Of a stretch of DNA of 64,000 bases, positions 44,854 through 52,858 are shown piece by piece. Below the pieces are notes generated by a model. It was given only the letters and a program-made list of their open reading frames with translations, did not search any database and was not told where the DNA came from. The stretch is from assembly GCA_963747555.1 (NCBI GenBank), contig CAVVFZ010000009.1, forward strand, positions 186,001-250,000, read 5' to 3'. Numbering within the stretch: the first letter of the stretch is position 1; each line of letters begins with the position of its first letter. This stretch comes from DUZB01 sp963747555 (GTDB lineage: Bacteria; Desulfobacterota; DSM-4660; Desulfatiglandales; Desulfatiglandaceae). Both the position numbers and the translations under genes were made by a program.

Positions 44854-45853
44854 TGATTCTGAACTCCTCTCTTCCCAACAGGTCATGCAGGTGGACGACG
44901 CCCCTGATCCGCGAATCCACATCCACGATGACCAGATGGGTAATCAGGTGTAATTCCATTAAACCCAGTGCTTCTCCTGCCGTCTGGTTTTCATCAATGG
45001 TTTTGGGTGAGGGAGACATAATCTCCTCTACCGGCAGGTTCATGATTTCAGACCTGCTCATAAGTGCCCTTCGCAGGTCGCCATCACTGATAATTCCTAC
45101 AAGTCTACCATCCTTTCCTGTGATGAGGGTGGCTCCGATATCCTTTGCGTCGATTTCCTCAATAGCCTCTCTTACTTTGGAACCCAATCGGACCACGGGA
45201 ACACGATCTCCTGTAAACATGACCTCCCGCACTTTTATGGAAAGCCTGTCTCCAAGGTTCCCTCCAGGGTGAAACCTCCTGAAATCGTCCTTGTCAAAAT
45301 GCCTGACCTTGAGCAAGGCCACGGCAAGCGCGTCGCCCATGGCAAGGGCGGCTGTGGTGCTTGCAGTCGGGGCCAGTCCCAAAGGGCATGCTTCTCTCTC
45401 CACCCCCACATCGATGACGATGTCGCAAGCCCGTGCCATGGGCGAATCAAGATTTCCCGTAAAAAGGATAATGGGGGCGCCAATCTGCTTGAGGATGGGT
45501 AATATCCTGGCGATTTCCGCCGTCTGTCCGCTGTTGGATATGGCAAGGATGACGTCGTCCGATGATGCCATCCCAAGGTCCCCGTGAATGGCTTCCGCGG
45601 GGTGAAGAAACAGGGAAGAAGTACCTGTGCTGTTCAGCGTGGCGGAAATCTTTCGGCTGACCAGTCCTGATTTTCCCATTCCGGTGAGTATTACCCTTCC
45701 CTTGGCTCTCAGAATAAGTTCTACCGCCCGCTCGAATTCCGGTCCGATTCGTTCTACCAGCCCAAGGATGCTCTGGGCTTCGATATGCAGGACTTCTTTG
45801 GCTTGTTTGATAATCATGCTCGAAGCATCAGTGTCTTTAGTTGTCATGGTCAT
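44816..45853 (-). CDS. kdsD: D-arabinose-5-phosphate isomerase (KdsD/KpsF/GutQ)
   Basis: Converts ribulose-5-phosphate to arabinose-5-phosphate, the first step of Kdo synthesis for lipopolysaccharide. SIS domain at about 30-170 (ILTGMGKSGLVSRKISATLNSTGTSSLFLHPAEAIHGDLGM, ISNSGQTAEI, and FRRFHPGGNLG) followed by two CBS domains (VREVMFTGDRVPVV and VEEIMSPSPKTI). ATG 45853 chosen, with 45847 as alternative; both have a weak ribosome-binding site. A TATAAT box on the minus strand at 45893-45898 has no good -35. Operon with the DapA-like gene. Confidence 0.93.
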   Translation of the reverse strand: MTMTTKDTDASSMIIKQAKEVLHIEAQSILGLVERIGPEFERAVELILRAKGRVILTGMGKSGLVSRKISATLNSTGTSSLFLHPAEAIHGDLGMASSDDVILAISNSGQTAEIARILPILKQIGAPIILFTGNLDSPMARACDIVIDVGVEREACPLGLAPTASTTAALAMGDALAVALLKVRHFDKDDFRRFHPGGNLGDRLSIKVREVMFTGDRVPVVRLGSKVREAIEEIDAKDIGATLITGKDGRLVGIISDGDLRRALMSRSEIMNLPVEEIMSPSPKTIDENQTAGEALGLMELHLITHLVIVDVDSRIRGVVHLHDLLGREEFRINGGLRSPKGTHR

Positions 45854-46476
45854 AGGATTGCAATTCGGTTCAACGATCAATTTAAGGTGAATATTATAAG
45901 GTAATTATTAACACGTTCTGTTATGCTTCTCAAGCGCCAATTCCAATCCAAGAAGGAGTGATACCCTGGCCACGATATGCTCGGAGATGTTTTTGGTGAT
46001 ACAATTATGTTTCATGTATTGATATGAGACACTTTTGGCCGTAGGAAGCCCTTTGTCTGTCCCCGGAGCATTTTCAGCCAACCCTTGAAATATGTTCATA
46101 TCAAACTGATATCTTTATTGAATTTCATTGGCGTTTCGATTCAGGCCGTAGAAGGAAAGGGCTTTTGCAGAGTGAAAATCGAATTTCGAAAAATATCTCC
46201 CCATCTATGGCATGCATGGACTTTCACGCTATAAAACATAGTGATATAAGTTGGTTATCCAGCTTTACCGGAGACTGATACAGGTTGTCTTATCGAACAG
46301 AGGTTTCTAACGAAAATCTATTCTTATCCTGTCTTGCATAAAAACGACAACCTGTTGATTTCATGCAATGTTAAGGCATATTATCACATTCCTGAACGGT
46401 TGGCACGAATCATGAACTATATAACGAATAATTTCGAGAGTGACCGCAATTAAAATGGAAAGAAAGGAGAGAAAAA
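45854..46476. other. Intergenic region between kdsD and the rubrerythrin gene
   Basis: About 620 bases with no supported gene. A minus-strand frame at 45908-46099 (63 residues) has no ribosome-binding site and no recognisable sequence. On the left a TATAAT box (45893-45898, minus strand) probably serves kdsD. On the right TTGGCAC at about 46399 resembles the -24 half of a sigma-54 promoter for the rubrerythrin gene, but the -12 GC is missing, so this is weak. Confidence 0.4.
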
Positions 46477-46974
46477 ATGAGCAAAACAGAACAGAATCTA
46501 TTAGAGGCGTTTGCAGGAGAGTCGCAGGCAAACAGAAAATATCTGGCATTTGCAAAGCAGGCAGACAAGGAAGGGTTTCCACAGGCGGCAAAACTTTTCA
46601 GGGCCGCTGCGGAAGCAGAGACCGTTCACGCCCATGCGCACCTCAAGACCTTAGGCGGCATTAAAAGCACCGCAGAGAACCTGCGTTCTGCGATTGACGG
46701 GGAAACCCATGAATTTAAGAAGATGTATCCGGCGATGATTGAAGAAGCCAAAAAAGAGGGACACAAAGCCGCTCTTCGGTCCTTCAGCTACGCCAATGAG
46801 GTAGAGGAAGTGCATGCCGGATTATACCAGGGGGTCTTGGATACACTGGACAATCCTGTCGACGTAGACTGTTATTATGTATGTTCCGTTTGCGGATTTA
46901 CCTGCGAAAACGAGCCCCCGGAAAAATGTCCGGTATGCGGAGCGGTTTCAAAGGCCTTTATGAAGGTGGAATAA
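46477..46974 (+). CDS. rbr: Rubrerythrin
   Basis: Peroxide-reducing non-haem iron protein of 165 residues. The N-terminal ferritin-like domain supplies the diiron site (EAFAGESQANRKYLAFA, EAETVHAHAHL, EEAKKEGHKAALRSF, EVEEVHAGLY), and the C-terminal rubredoxin-like domain has CSVCGF and CPVCGA. It uses electrons from NADH via rubredoxin to remove H2O2 in anaerobes. Good GAAAGGAGAG before ATG 46477. First of three stress genes on this strand. Confidence 0.97.
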   Translation: MSKTEQNLLEAFAGESQANRKYLAFAKQADKEGFPQAAKLFRAAAEAETVHAHAHLKTLGGIKSTAENLRSAIDGETHEFKKMYPAMIEEAKKEGHKAALRSFSYANEVEEVHAGLYQGVLDTLDNPVDVDCYYVCSVCGFTCENEPPEKCPVCGAVSKAFMKVE

Positions 46975-46994
46975 AAGAACCTTGAGGAGAGACC

Positions 46995-47498
46995 ATGGAA
47001 AAAATTACCATGAAAGGGAATCCGTTGACGTTGGAGGGAAGGGGATTGGCCATCGGGGATGCGGCGCCCGACGTGGAGCTGACGAATAACGATCTGGCTC
47101 CGGTTCGAATTTCCTCTTTTCGGGGAAAAGTGTGCGTCCTTTCTTCGGTGCCTTCACTGGATACGCCGGTGTGCGATCTGGAGACCAGAAGATTTAATGA
47201 AGAGGCCGGAAAACTGGGAGACAATGTAGTGATCGTTACAGTCAGTATGGATTTGCCCTTTGCCCAGAAAAGATGGTGTGGATCCGCGGGAGTCGAGAAA
47301 GTAATCACACTTTCCGATTATAAGGAGCGATCCTTCGGCAAAGAATACGGCGTTCTGATTAAAGAGCTGAAATTGCTTGCAAGGTGCATTTTCGTATTGG
47401 ATAGGAAAGGGATCATTCAGTATATTCAGCTTGTGAGCGAGGTAAGCCGGGAACCGGATTACGAGGCTGTCCTGGATGCCGCAAAGAAACTTCTGTAA
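46995..47498 (+). CDS. tpx: Thiol peroxidase (Tpx, atypical 2-Cys peroxiredoxin)
   Basis: Protein of 167 residues: GNPLTLEGRGLAIGDAAPDVELTN and the peroxidatic site SVPSLDTPVCDLETRRFNEEAG; the resolving Cys is in QKRWCGSAGVEKVITLSDYKERSFGKEYGV. Reduces hydroperoxides with thioredoxin. Twenty bases after the rubrerythrin gene, so cotranscribed. Confidence 0.96.
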   Translation: MEKITMKGNPLTLEGRGLAIGDAAPDVELTNNDLAPVRISSFRGKVCVLSSVPSLDTPVCDLETRRFNEEAGKLGDNVVIVTVSMDLPFAQKRWCGSAGVEKVITLSDYKERSFGKEYGVLIKELKLLARCIFVLDRKGIIQYIQLVSEVSREPDYEAVLDAAKKLL

Positions 47499-47517
47499 GA
47501 AGCGATGGAATGATTCA

Positions 47518-47546
47518 GTGCCTGAACGAATCCCTCGTTCAGGCAC
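47518..47546 (+). terminator. Perfect 12-bp hairpin after tpx
   Basis: GTGCCTGAACGA pairs perfectly with TCGTTCAGGCAC around a 5-base loop (ATCCC). The T-run starts only about 20 bases later, so it may be a terminator, an attenuator for the next gene or a processing site. Confidence 0.5.
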
Positions 47547-47588
47547 AATTTGGGGGTTTAACCTTTTTTTTAAGAGGGGAGAGCGAAC

Positions 47589-48098
47589 ATGGTCAGCAAT
47601 GAGAACCTGATCAAGATCTTTGAATACGCCTTGAACCAGGAGAAGACAGGGATGAGCTTTTTCGAAACTTCTCTGGGCAGGATGGGAGTAGGGGCGGCTG
47701 TTACTGCGTTTAAACGGATTGTTGAGGAGGAAAAAAGACATATCCTCTTCATTGATGCCATTCTGAAGAATCTGAAAAGCGACCGGATGCTGGATGTGGA
47801 AAGCCTGAAAGAAGTTGCCCTGGAGCCGACCAATTATTTCGATGACCGTAACCGCTCGGAATTTCTTGAACGATGTCTTTATGAATCTATGATCCCCGAT
47901 GTAACGGTATTTAATACGGCCTGGTTGATCGAAAAAGATCTGAGCGAATTCTATGGAAATATGGCCAAAAACATCTCCGGCCCATCAGCCGATGCGCTGA
48001 AGATGCTTGCTTCCTGGGAAAGTGCCCATGAAAGATTTTTCAAGGAATACAGGGATAAGCTTACGGACGTCTACTCAAAGATGCCGTGGGGAGGATGA
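47589..48098 (+). CDS. Ferritin-like (rubrerythrin-domain) diiron protein
   Basis: All-helical protein of 169 residues with ferritin-like iron ligand patterns: ALNQEKTGMSFFETSLGRMG, RIVEEEKRHILFIDAIL, and IEKDLSEFYGNMAKN, with SWESAHERFFKEY, giving paired Glu and ExxH motifs. No rubredoxin domain. Probably another peroxide or iron-handling protein acting with rubrerythrin and Tpx upstream. The last 24 bases overlap the end of the convergent VOC gene. AGGGGAGAG precedes ATG 47589. Confidence 0.8.
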   Translation: MVSNENLIKIFEYALNQEKTGMSFFETSLGRMGVGAAVTAFKRIVEEEKRHILFIDAILKNLKSDRMLDVESLKEVALEPTNYFDDRNRSEFLERCLYESMIPDVTVFNTAWLIEKDLSEFYGNMAKNISGPSADALKMLASWESAHERFFKEYRDKLTDVYSKMPWGG

Positions 48099-48698
48099 TT
48101 TTTCCACGGCCGAGGAGGGGCGATCCGATTCCACCAGTTCCCTTCCTTCCCCAGGGTACACCATGCGTTCCTCAAAGGGTGTCGGGTTGTTTACCGGCGG
48201 CCAGTGGCCGGCCTGGGGGTCGGGGCCTTCTCTGCCTGTCACGGTAGGTTTTTTGTCCCTCATCCGGGGATGATTTCTGATGTCTACGCCTGGAACGGGT
48301 GCGCTGAACTCGATCGGGATGTGATTGGGATCAAAGGAATAAATAGAGTAGATGAAGCCGTGGTCGACCACTTCAGACACCCAGATGTCGGATGCCTCCA
48401 GCCGATCTTTCAATTCCCATAAATCGTTCAAGCCTTCCACTTCGATGGATACGTGGTCAAAGGCAAAAGGGCCTTTGACAGGGACCCCATGGTCCTTTTC
48501 CGGGATGCCTTCCACGTCCGGCCATTCGAAGAAGGCAATCATGTCATGGGCGGATATTTCCAGAAAATAGTGTCTATAGCCGGGTCTTCCAAGGCCGGCT
48601 ACCAGGCGCATCCCCAGCAGGTCTCTCCAGAAACGAACGGTGGCATCCATATCTCCGGTGGCCATGGCCAGATGATTGATTCCGGTGTATTTTACCAT
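48075..48698 (-). CDS. VOC (glyoxalase/dioxygenase) superfamily protein
   Basis: Protein of 207 residues. One VOC module is present (residues about 4-135): metal-ligand candidates His9 (GINHLAMATGDMDATVRFWRDLLGMRL), His82 (FDHVSIEVEG) and Glu130 (IPIEFSAP). The last 70 residues are low complexity and Pro-rich, reaching into the end of the convergent gene. Could be a lactoylglutathione-lyase-like, epimerase-like or dioxygenase-like enzyme; substrate unknown. ATG 48698 follows GAGGAC, 11 bases after the ATPase gene. Confidence 0.82.
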   Translation of the reverse strand: MVKYTGINHLAMATGDMDATVRFWRDLLGMRLVAGLGRPGYRHYFLEISAHDMIAFFEWPDVEGIPEKDHGVPVKGPFAFDHVSIEVEGLNDLWELKDRLEASDIWVSEVVDHGFIYSIYSFDPNHIPIEFSAPVPGVDIRNHPRMRDKKPTVTGREGPDPQAGHWPPVNNPTPFEERMVYPGEGRELVESDRPSSAVEKSSSPRHL

Positions 48699-48709
48699 TG
48701 GCGTGTCCT

Positions 48710-49423
48710 CTATGTAAGATACCTCTCCCTGTGGTTCAGGAAGTCCTTGAAAATTTTGTAGTGATCCGTATCTTCATAACGAATTTCTTTCACGGGAACA
48801 TGGTCAAAACTGTATATCCGCGCGTTCGGGCAGGCCATGAGAATGGGAGAATGTGTGGCAACAATGAACTGGGCGTGTCCTGCGCGGCTCATTTCCTGCA
48901 GTATCCCTAAAAACTCCAGCTGGCTTTTCGGGGACAGAGCCGTTTCAGGTTCGTCCAGGATGTAGAGGCCTTTGATCCGATAGCGGGACCTGAAAAGGGA
49001 CATGAGAGACTGGCCATGGGACTGGGTCAACAGGGATTTCCCGCCGAAATATTCCAGTTGTTCGGGGTCGGCCTCCGCCCATTCTTCGAGGCATCTGGCG
49101 AAATAATTGGACGTTTCCGAGGAGAAAAAGGATCCCGGGACAAAACCGTTGCTCCATCCGACGCGGATAAATTTGTAGAGATCATTCTCGTAAGGATTGG
49201 CTTTCACACGCGGACGGCCTGGCCCCTGCCAGATATGGATTCCGCAACGATAGCAGATGGCTCGAAGCAGGGTGGATTTGCCGGTTCCGTTTTCTCCCAC
49301 GAGAAAGGTGACCGGCGTATGAAATTCGATGGCCCCGGTCGTTTTGAAAATTTCCTGATTAAACGGGTAGTAATCCCCCGTGGGATATTCCTCCGGGCAA
49401 AAAATAACGTTTTTCAGATGCAT
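48710..49423 (-). CDS. Small AAA/ABC-type ATPase (COG3910-like)
   Basis: Cytosolic P-loop ATPase of 237 residues. Walker A GENGTGKSTLLRAI at residues 43-56, an ABC-like signature region (TQSHGQSLMSLFRSRY), Walker B YILDEPETALSP and the H-loop VATHSPIL. It belongs to the predicted ATPases annotated as COG3910, whose role is unknown. ATG 49423 follows AAAGGAGACACGCC. In front of it lies palindromic element copy B, which must therefore sit in or near its promoter. Confidence 0.85.
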   Translation of the reverse strand: MHLKNVIFCPEEYPTGDYYPFNQEIFKTTGAIEFHTPVTFLVGENGTGKSTLLRAICYRCGIHIWQGPGRPRVKANPYENDLYKFIRVGWSNGFVPGSFFSSETSNYFARCLEEWAEADPEQLEYFGGKSLLTQSHGQSLMSLFRSRYRIKGLYILDEPETALSPKSQLEFLGILQEMSRAGHAQFIVATHSPILMACPNARIYSFDHVPVKEIRYEDTDHYKIFKDFLNHRERYLT

Positions 49424-49498
49424 CGGCGTGTCTCCTTTGTGTAGATGAGGCCCATAAGTTTTATAGGATAAAATTCCATCCTTGTCAAAGCGGATATG

Positions 49499-49506
49499 CT
49501 TGATCG
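49499..49506. repeat. Left 8-bp direct repeat (target-site duplication) of copy B
   Basis: CTTGATCG abuts the left end (GTATCC) of the element and is repeated exactly at 49765-49772. Confidence 0.8.
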
Positions 49507-49764
49507 GTATCCTATTCAAATTTGCTGGTAGCAAAATGATGACCCAGAAAAGCCATTCCGCCACGAGGCCTTTTTTGCTGGCGCATCTGATTCCTATGGG
49601 AGCACCGGCCCTTCTATGCTGGTACGGACAAGAGGATGAAACGCAAGGGGTTTTGTTGTACCGGCATAGAAGGGCCTCTCAACGGTCGGTGAAGGTTTAT
49701 CCAAGATGCGGCAGCAAAAAAGACCTCGTGGCTCCATTCCTGCCAGGATTCTTGAATAAGATTC
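49507..49764. mobile_element. 258-bp palindromic miniature element, copy B (MITE-like)
   Basis: Same structure as 7386-7642: left end GTATCCTATTCAAATTTGC, right end TTCTTGAATAAGATTC, conserved inner blocks (AAGCCATTCCGCCAC, AGATGCGGCAGCAAAAAAGA) and a long inner stem. The inner stem sequence differs from copy A (CCCTTCTATGCTGGTAC against GTACCGGCATAGAAGGG) but still pairs, with one G-T. Loop sequences of the two copies are unrelated. Exact 8-bp direct repeats flank it. It lies between the divergent ATPase and radical SAM genes, the same kind of site as copy A. No coding capacity is seen, and 49773-49878 shows no other feature. Confidence 0.85.
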
Positions 49765-49772
49765 CTTGATCG
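49765..49772. repeat. Right 8-bp direct repeat (target-site duplication) of copy B
   Basis: CTTGATCG, identical to 49499-49506. Confidence 0.8.
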
Positions 49773-49878
49773 GAATTTGAACTAAAAATATTTGAAATTT
49801 GAATTTCTGCATGCGGGAATTTTCTGAACATGGAGTACTGGAGTGTTGGAGTATCGAAATCCAAATGATGGAAAGGTT

Positions 49879-50841
49879 ATGAATTTTCAAAGCCTTTATC
49901 AACAATGTCGGCTGTGCCCCAGGGTTTGCGGCGTGGACAGGACTGAAGGCGCCGTCAATGGCGCAAAAGGGTTCTGCAAAGAAAGCGATGACCTCAGGGT
50001 TTCCTTTGTGGGACCCCATTTCGGGGAGGAACCGCCGATCAGCGGAAAAAACGGTTCAGGGACCGTTTTCTTCTCCGGTTGTTCTCTGCAGTGCTCCTTT
50101 TGCCAGAATTACCAGATTTCGAGGGACGGTATGGGGGAGACTACAACGGTAGACAGCCTTTTAGAACGGGTGAAAGCACTTTGTTCGGTAAAGGGGGTCC
50201 ATAATATCAATCTGGTGACGCCCGATCATTTCTTCCCGCACATTATGGAACTGGTATCACGAATGAGAGAAGAAAGACTGAAGGTCCCCATCCTTTATAA
50301 TCTCTCCGGTTATCAGTCGGTTGAGATCCTGAAAATGTTGGAACCCTATGCGGATATCTATCTTCCGGATTTCAAGTATTCGGATTCACAACTGGCCCGG
50401 AGCATTTCGAGGGCGAAAGATTACCCTGAAACGGCCCTGGGAGCGATCGTGGAAATGGTCAGGCAGAAGGGGTTTCTCCATTGTGAAGGGGGCGAAGACG
50501 GTCTTGCGTACAGAGGAGTACTGGTCAGGCACCTGATTCTTCCCGGAAATGTGGAAAACTCGCTCAATGGGCTTACGAGCCTCTTTCTTGAATTCGGGAA
50601 GGATCTTCCGTTGAGCATTATGTCACAATATTCTCCCGTGCAGCCACATAGCGATATGCATTTCAATAGAAAAATATCCGAAAAGGAATTTGAAGCGGTC
50701 TATTCCCACGCTTTGGAACTGGGTTTCAACCGAATCTTTGTCCAGTTTCCCGGGAAAGATCAGGCTGGAAGGCCGCAAGAAAAAGCTTCCCCATTTTTGC
50801 CCGATTTTCGGGAGAGGAAACCCTTTGGGGAACCGGTTTGA
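49879..50841 (+). CDS. Radical SAM protein, PflA-like (activating-enzyme family)
   Basis: Protein of 320 residues with the radical SAM cluster CSLQCSFCQ (Cys68, Cys72, Cys75) in VFFSGCSLQCSFCQNYQIS. Four N-terminal cysteines (Cys10, Cys13, Cys17, Cys33) form a second, ferredoxin-like or zinc motif, QCRLCPRVCGVDRTEG. This is the layout of the pyruvate formate-lyase activase-like proteins of COG1313, whose partner is usually unknown. No glycyl-radical enzyme gene is nearby. ATG 49879 follows GGAAAGG. Confidence 0.88.
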   Translation: MNFQSLYQQCRLCPRVCGVDRTEGAVNGAKGFCKESDDLRVSFVGPHFGEEPPISGKNGSGTVFFSGCSLQCSFCQNYQISRDGMGETTTVDSLLERVKALCSVKGVHNINLVTPDHFFPHIMELVSRMREERLKVPILYNLSGYQSVEILKMLEPYADIYLPDFKYSDSQLARSISRAKDYPETALGAIVEMVRQKGFLHCEGGEDGLAYRGVLVRHLILPGNVENSLNGLTSLFLEFGKDLPLSIMSQYSPVQPHSDMHFNRKISEKEFEAVYSHALELGFNRIFVQFPGKDQAGRPQEKASPFLPDFRERKPFGEPV

Positions 50842-50898
50842 GCGGCCAAAAGGCCCGTAAAGTCTATCATGACATTTACTGGAATGATCACTTTCTTC

Positions 50899-50927
50899 TT
50901 GACTTAAAAAGAAGTGCCATTTATACT
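50899..50927 (+). promoter_or_regulatory. Sigma-70-like promoter of rplU-rpmA
   Basis: TTGACT (50899-50904) and TATACT (50922-50927) with 17-base spacing, about 35 bases before ATG 50962. Confidence 0.7.
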
Positions 50928-50961
50928 GTTTATTTAATTTATTTCTGAAGGAGTCAAACCA

Positions 50962-51279
50962 ATGTATGCGGTCATCAAGACGGGTGGAAAACAATACCGG
51001 GTCGCTCAGGGCGACGAAGTCAAGATTGAGCGGTTGTCGGGTGAGGTGGGGGATTCCGTTACCTTCGAGAAGGTTCTTTTAACTTCGGATGGAGAGGATG
51101 TCAAGGTGGGGCGGCCATTTGTGGAAAACACGAAGGTCGTCGGGCAGATTACCCGCCACGACAAGGATCGGAAGATCATTATCACAAAATACAAAAAGAG
51201 GAAGGGATATCGCAGAAAAAATGGACACCGACAGGAATTTTCCCTGGTCAGGATAAATAATATTGGAATGGAAGTCTGA
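50962..51279 (+). CDS. rplU: 50S ribosomal protein L21
   Basis: Ribosomal protein of 105 residues: MYAVIKTGGKQYRVAQGD start and the C-terminal KYKKRKGYRRKNGHRQEFSLVRI are diagnostic. Behind GAAGGAG and a good promoter. First gene of the rplU-rpmA pair. Confidence 0.99.
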   Translation: MYAVIKTGGKQYRVAQGDEVKIERLSGEVGDSVTFEKVLLTSDGEDVKVGRPFVENTKVVGQITRHDKDRKIIITKYKKRKGYRRKNGHRQEFSLVRINNIGMEV

Positions 51280-51305
51280 GATTCCCGGAATAAGAGGTAG
51301 GGTTC

Positions 51306-51563
51306 ATGGCGCATAAAAAGGCGGGAGGCAGCTCCCGAAATGGAAGAGACAGTGCAGGCCAGCGATTGGGCGTGAAGAAATACGCGGGCCAGCAGGTGAA
51401 AGCAGGCAACATTCTGATTCGTCAGAAAGGCACGAAAATCCATCCAGGAAATAATGTGGGACTTGGGAAGGACTATACGATCTATGCCGGCATAGACGGA
51501 GTCGTGACTTTCGAGCGTATGGGCAAAGACCGTAAAAAAGTCAGCGTATATGCAACGGCCTGA
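51306..51563 (+). CDS. rpmA: 50S ribosomal protein L27
   Basis: Ribosomal protein of 85 residues: MAHKKAGGSSRNGRDSAGQRLGVKKY, with the N-terminal AHKKAGGS extension reaching the peptidyl-transferase centre. No cleavable N-terminal leader of the Firmicutes type. Followed by a terminator. Confidence 0.99.
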   Translation: MAHKKAGGSSRNGRDSAGQRLGVKKYAGQQVKAGNILIRQKGTKIHPGNNVGLGKDYTIYAGIDGVVTFERMGKDRKKVSVYATA

Positions 51564-51683
51564 CCGTTCTGGAACAGATCCTGTTTTTCGTCCGACCCGG
51601 TCAGAGGTCGAAAAGTTGATCGATTGAGGCCTTCGTTGCTTTTTTTTACCGCTTTTGCTTAATAGCCAAATGTCTCAATATAT

Positions 51684-51720
51684 AAAAGCCCTGATATTTT
51701 CAAATAGAGGGCTTTTTTTA
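51684..51720 (+). terminator. Rho-independent terminator after rpmA
   Basis: AAAAGCCCT and AGGGCTTTT pair around a loop of about 15 bases and are followed by a T-run. Confidence 0.8.
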
Positions 51721-51781
51721 CTGGATGGCGGACCTCTCGGCAAAAGGATGGTTCGGCAGACCTGGGATGTAGAGATAAGGT

Positions 51782-52858
51782 ATGCTTTTTCTCGATGAAG
51801 CGGTTGTTACGGTTGTATCAGGCAGTGGTGGAAAAGGTTGCGTCAGCTTCAGGAGAGAGCGATTCATCCCCAAAGGGGGTCCTGACGGCGGAAACGGGGG
51901 TACGGGTGGGAGCGTTATCGCAAAGGCTACCGGAAAACTCTATGACCTGAGCGATTACAATGCCAAGAAATATTTCAAGGCCCGAAATGGGGGCGCCGGA
52001 GGAGGGCAGAACTGTTCGGGTGCAAATGCCGAACCTCTGATTCTGAAAGTTCCGCTCGGCACCACCATTGAGGATTGTGAAAGTCATCAGATTCTGGCCG
52101 ATCTGGTCCATGAGGGACAGGAAGTCACCCTTATCCAGGGGGGAATGGGGGGAAAAGGGAATCGGCATTTTGCCACCTCGACCAACCGAGCGCCCCGGAT
52201 GGCTCAACCCGGTCTTCCAGGCCAGGAAAAACAGCTGAAATTAACCCTCAAACACCTTGCAGACATTGGTCTGATCGGCCTGCCGAATGCCGGCAAGTCA
52301 ACCCTTCTTTCCCGCCTCACCATGGCGCGGCCAAAGATTGACAGCTATCCCTTTACCACCATTGTTCCCAACCTCGGCGTCATGACGTTCAGCGATGAAA
52401 GCACCCTGGTTATTGCCGATATCCCCGGTCTTATAGAGGGGGCAAGCTCCGGTCGTGGACTGGGACACCGGTTTCTGAAACATATCGAACGAACCAGCCT
52501 CCTTTTGCATCTTATTGATGTCTCATGTGATTCATCGTGTGATATTCTGGAAGATTACCACATGCTCAGGCGCGAAATGGCGGCGTACAGCCCGGAACTG
52601 CTGAACAAGCCCCATATGGTTCTGTTCAGCAAGATGGATCTGTATAACCCGACTCAAAGGGATGTGGCGGCATTACGATCCGCCCTGGAAGCGGAAGGGG
52701 TGACATCGTTGCCCATTTCGGCGAAAACGGGCGAGGGTATCGATGAATTCAAGGAAATCATTTTCGACAAATGCCGGAATATGAGACGGTTCGGTCAGGA
52801 AGCCCGGGTCCCCCCTTCAGACAGCGAGGAGGACCGGATAGAGCGGAGAGAACTTTGA
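51782..52858 (+). CDS. obgE: GTPase Obg
   Basis: Ribosome-assembly GTPase of 358 residues. Glycine-rich N-terminal Obg fold (SGSGGKGCVSFRRE, GGPDGGNGGTGG), then the G domain with G1 GLPNAGKST, G3 DIPGLIEGA, G4 FSKMD. The C-terminal domain is short and charged. Its TGA overlaps the TTG start of proB. Confidence 0.98.
   Translation: MLFLDEAVVTVVSGSGGKGCVSFRRERFIPKGGPDGGNGGTGGSVIAKATGKLYDLSDYNAKKYFKARNGGAGGGQNCSGANAEPLILKVPLGTTIEDCESHQILADLVHEGQEVTLIQGGMGGKGNRHFATSTNRAPRMAQPGLPGQEKQLKLTLKHLADIGLIGLPNAGKSTLLSRLTMARPKIDSYPFTTIVPNLGVMTFSDESTLVIADIPGLIEGASSGRGLGHRFLKHIERTSLLLHLIDVSCDSSCDILEDYHMLRREMAAYSPELLNKPHMVLFSKMDLYNPTQRDVAALRSALEAEGVTSLPISAKTGEGIDEFKEIIFDKCRNMRRFGQEARVPPSDSEEDRIERREL

Noticed and set aside
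45908..46099. Minus-strand 63-residue frame upstream of kdsD
   Set aside because: No ribosome-binding site and no family; probably chance.
46396..46420. Sigma-54 promoter before the rubrerythrin gene (TTGGCAC)
   Set aside because: The -12 GC doublet is missing (ATGA in place of TTGC), so the match is only to the -24 half.
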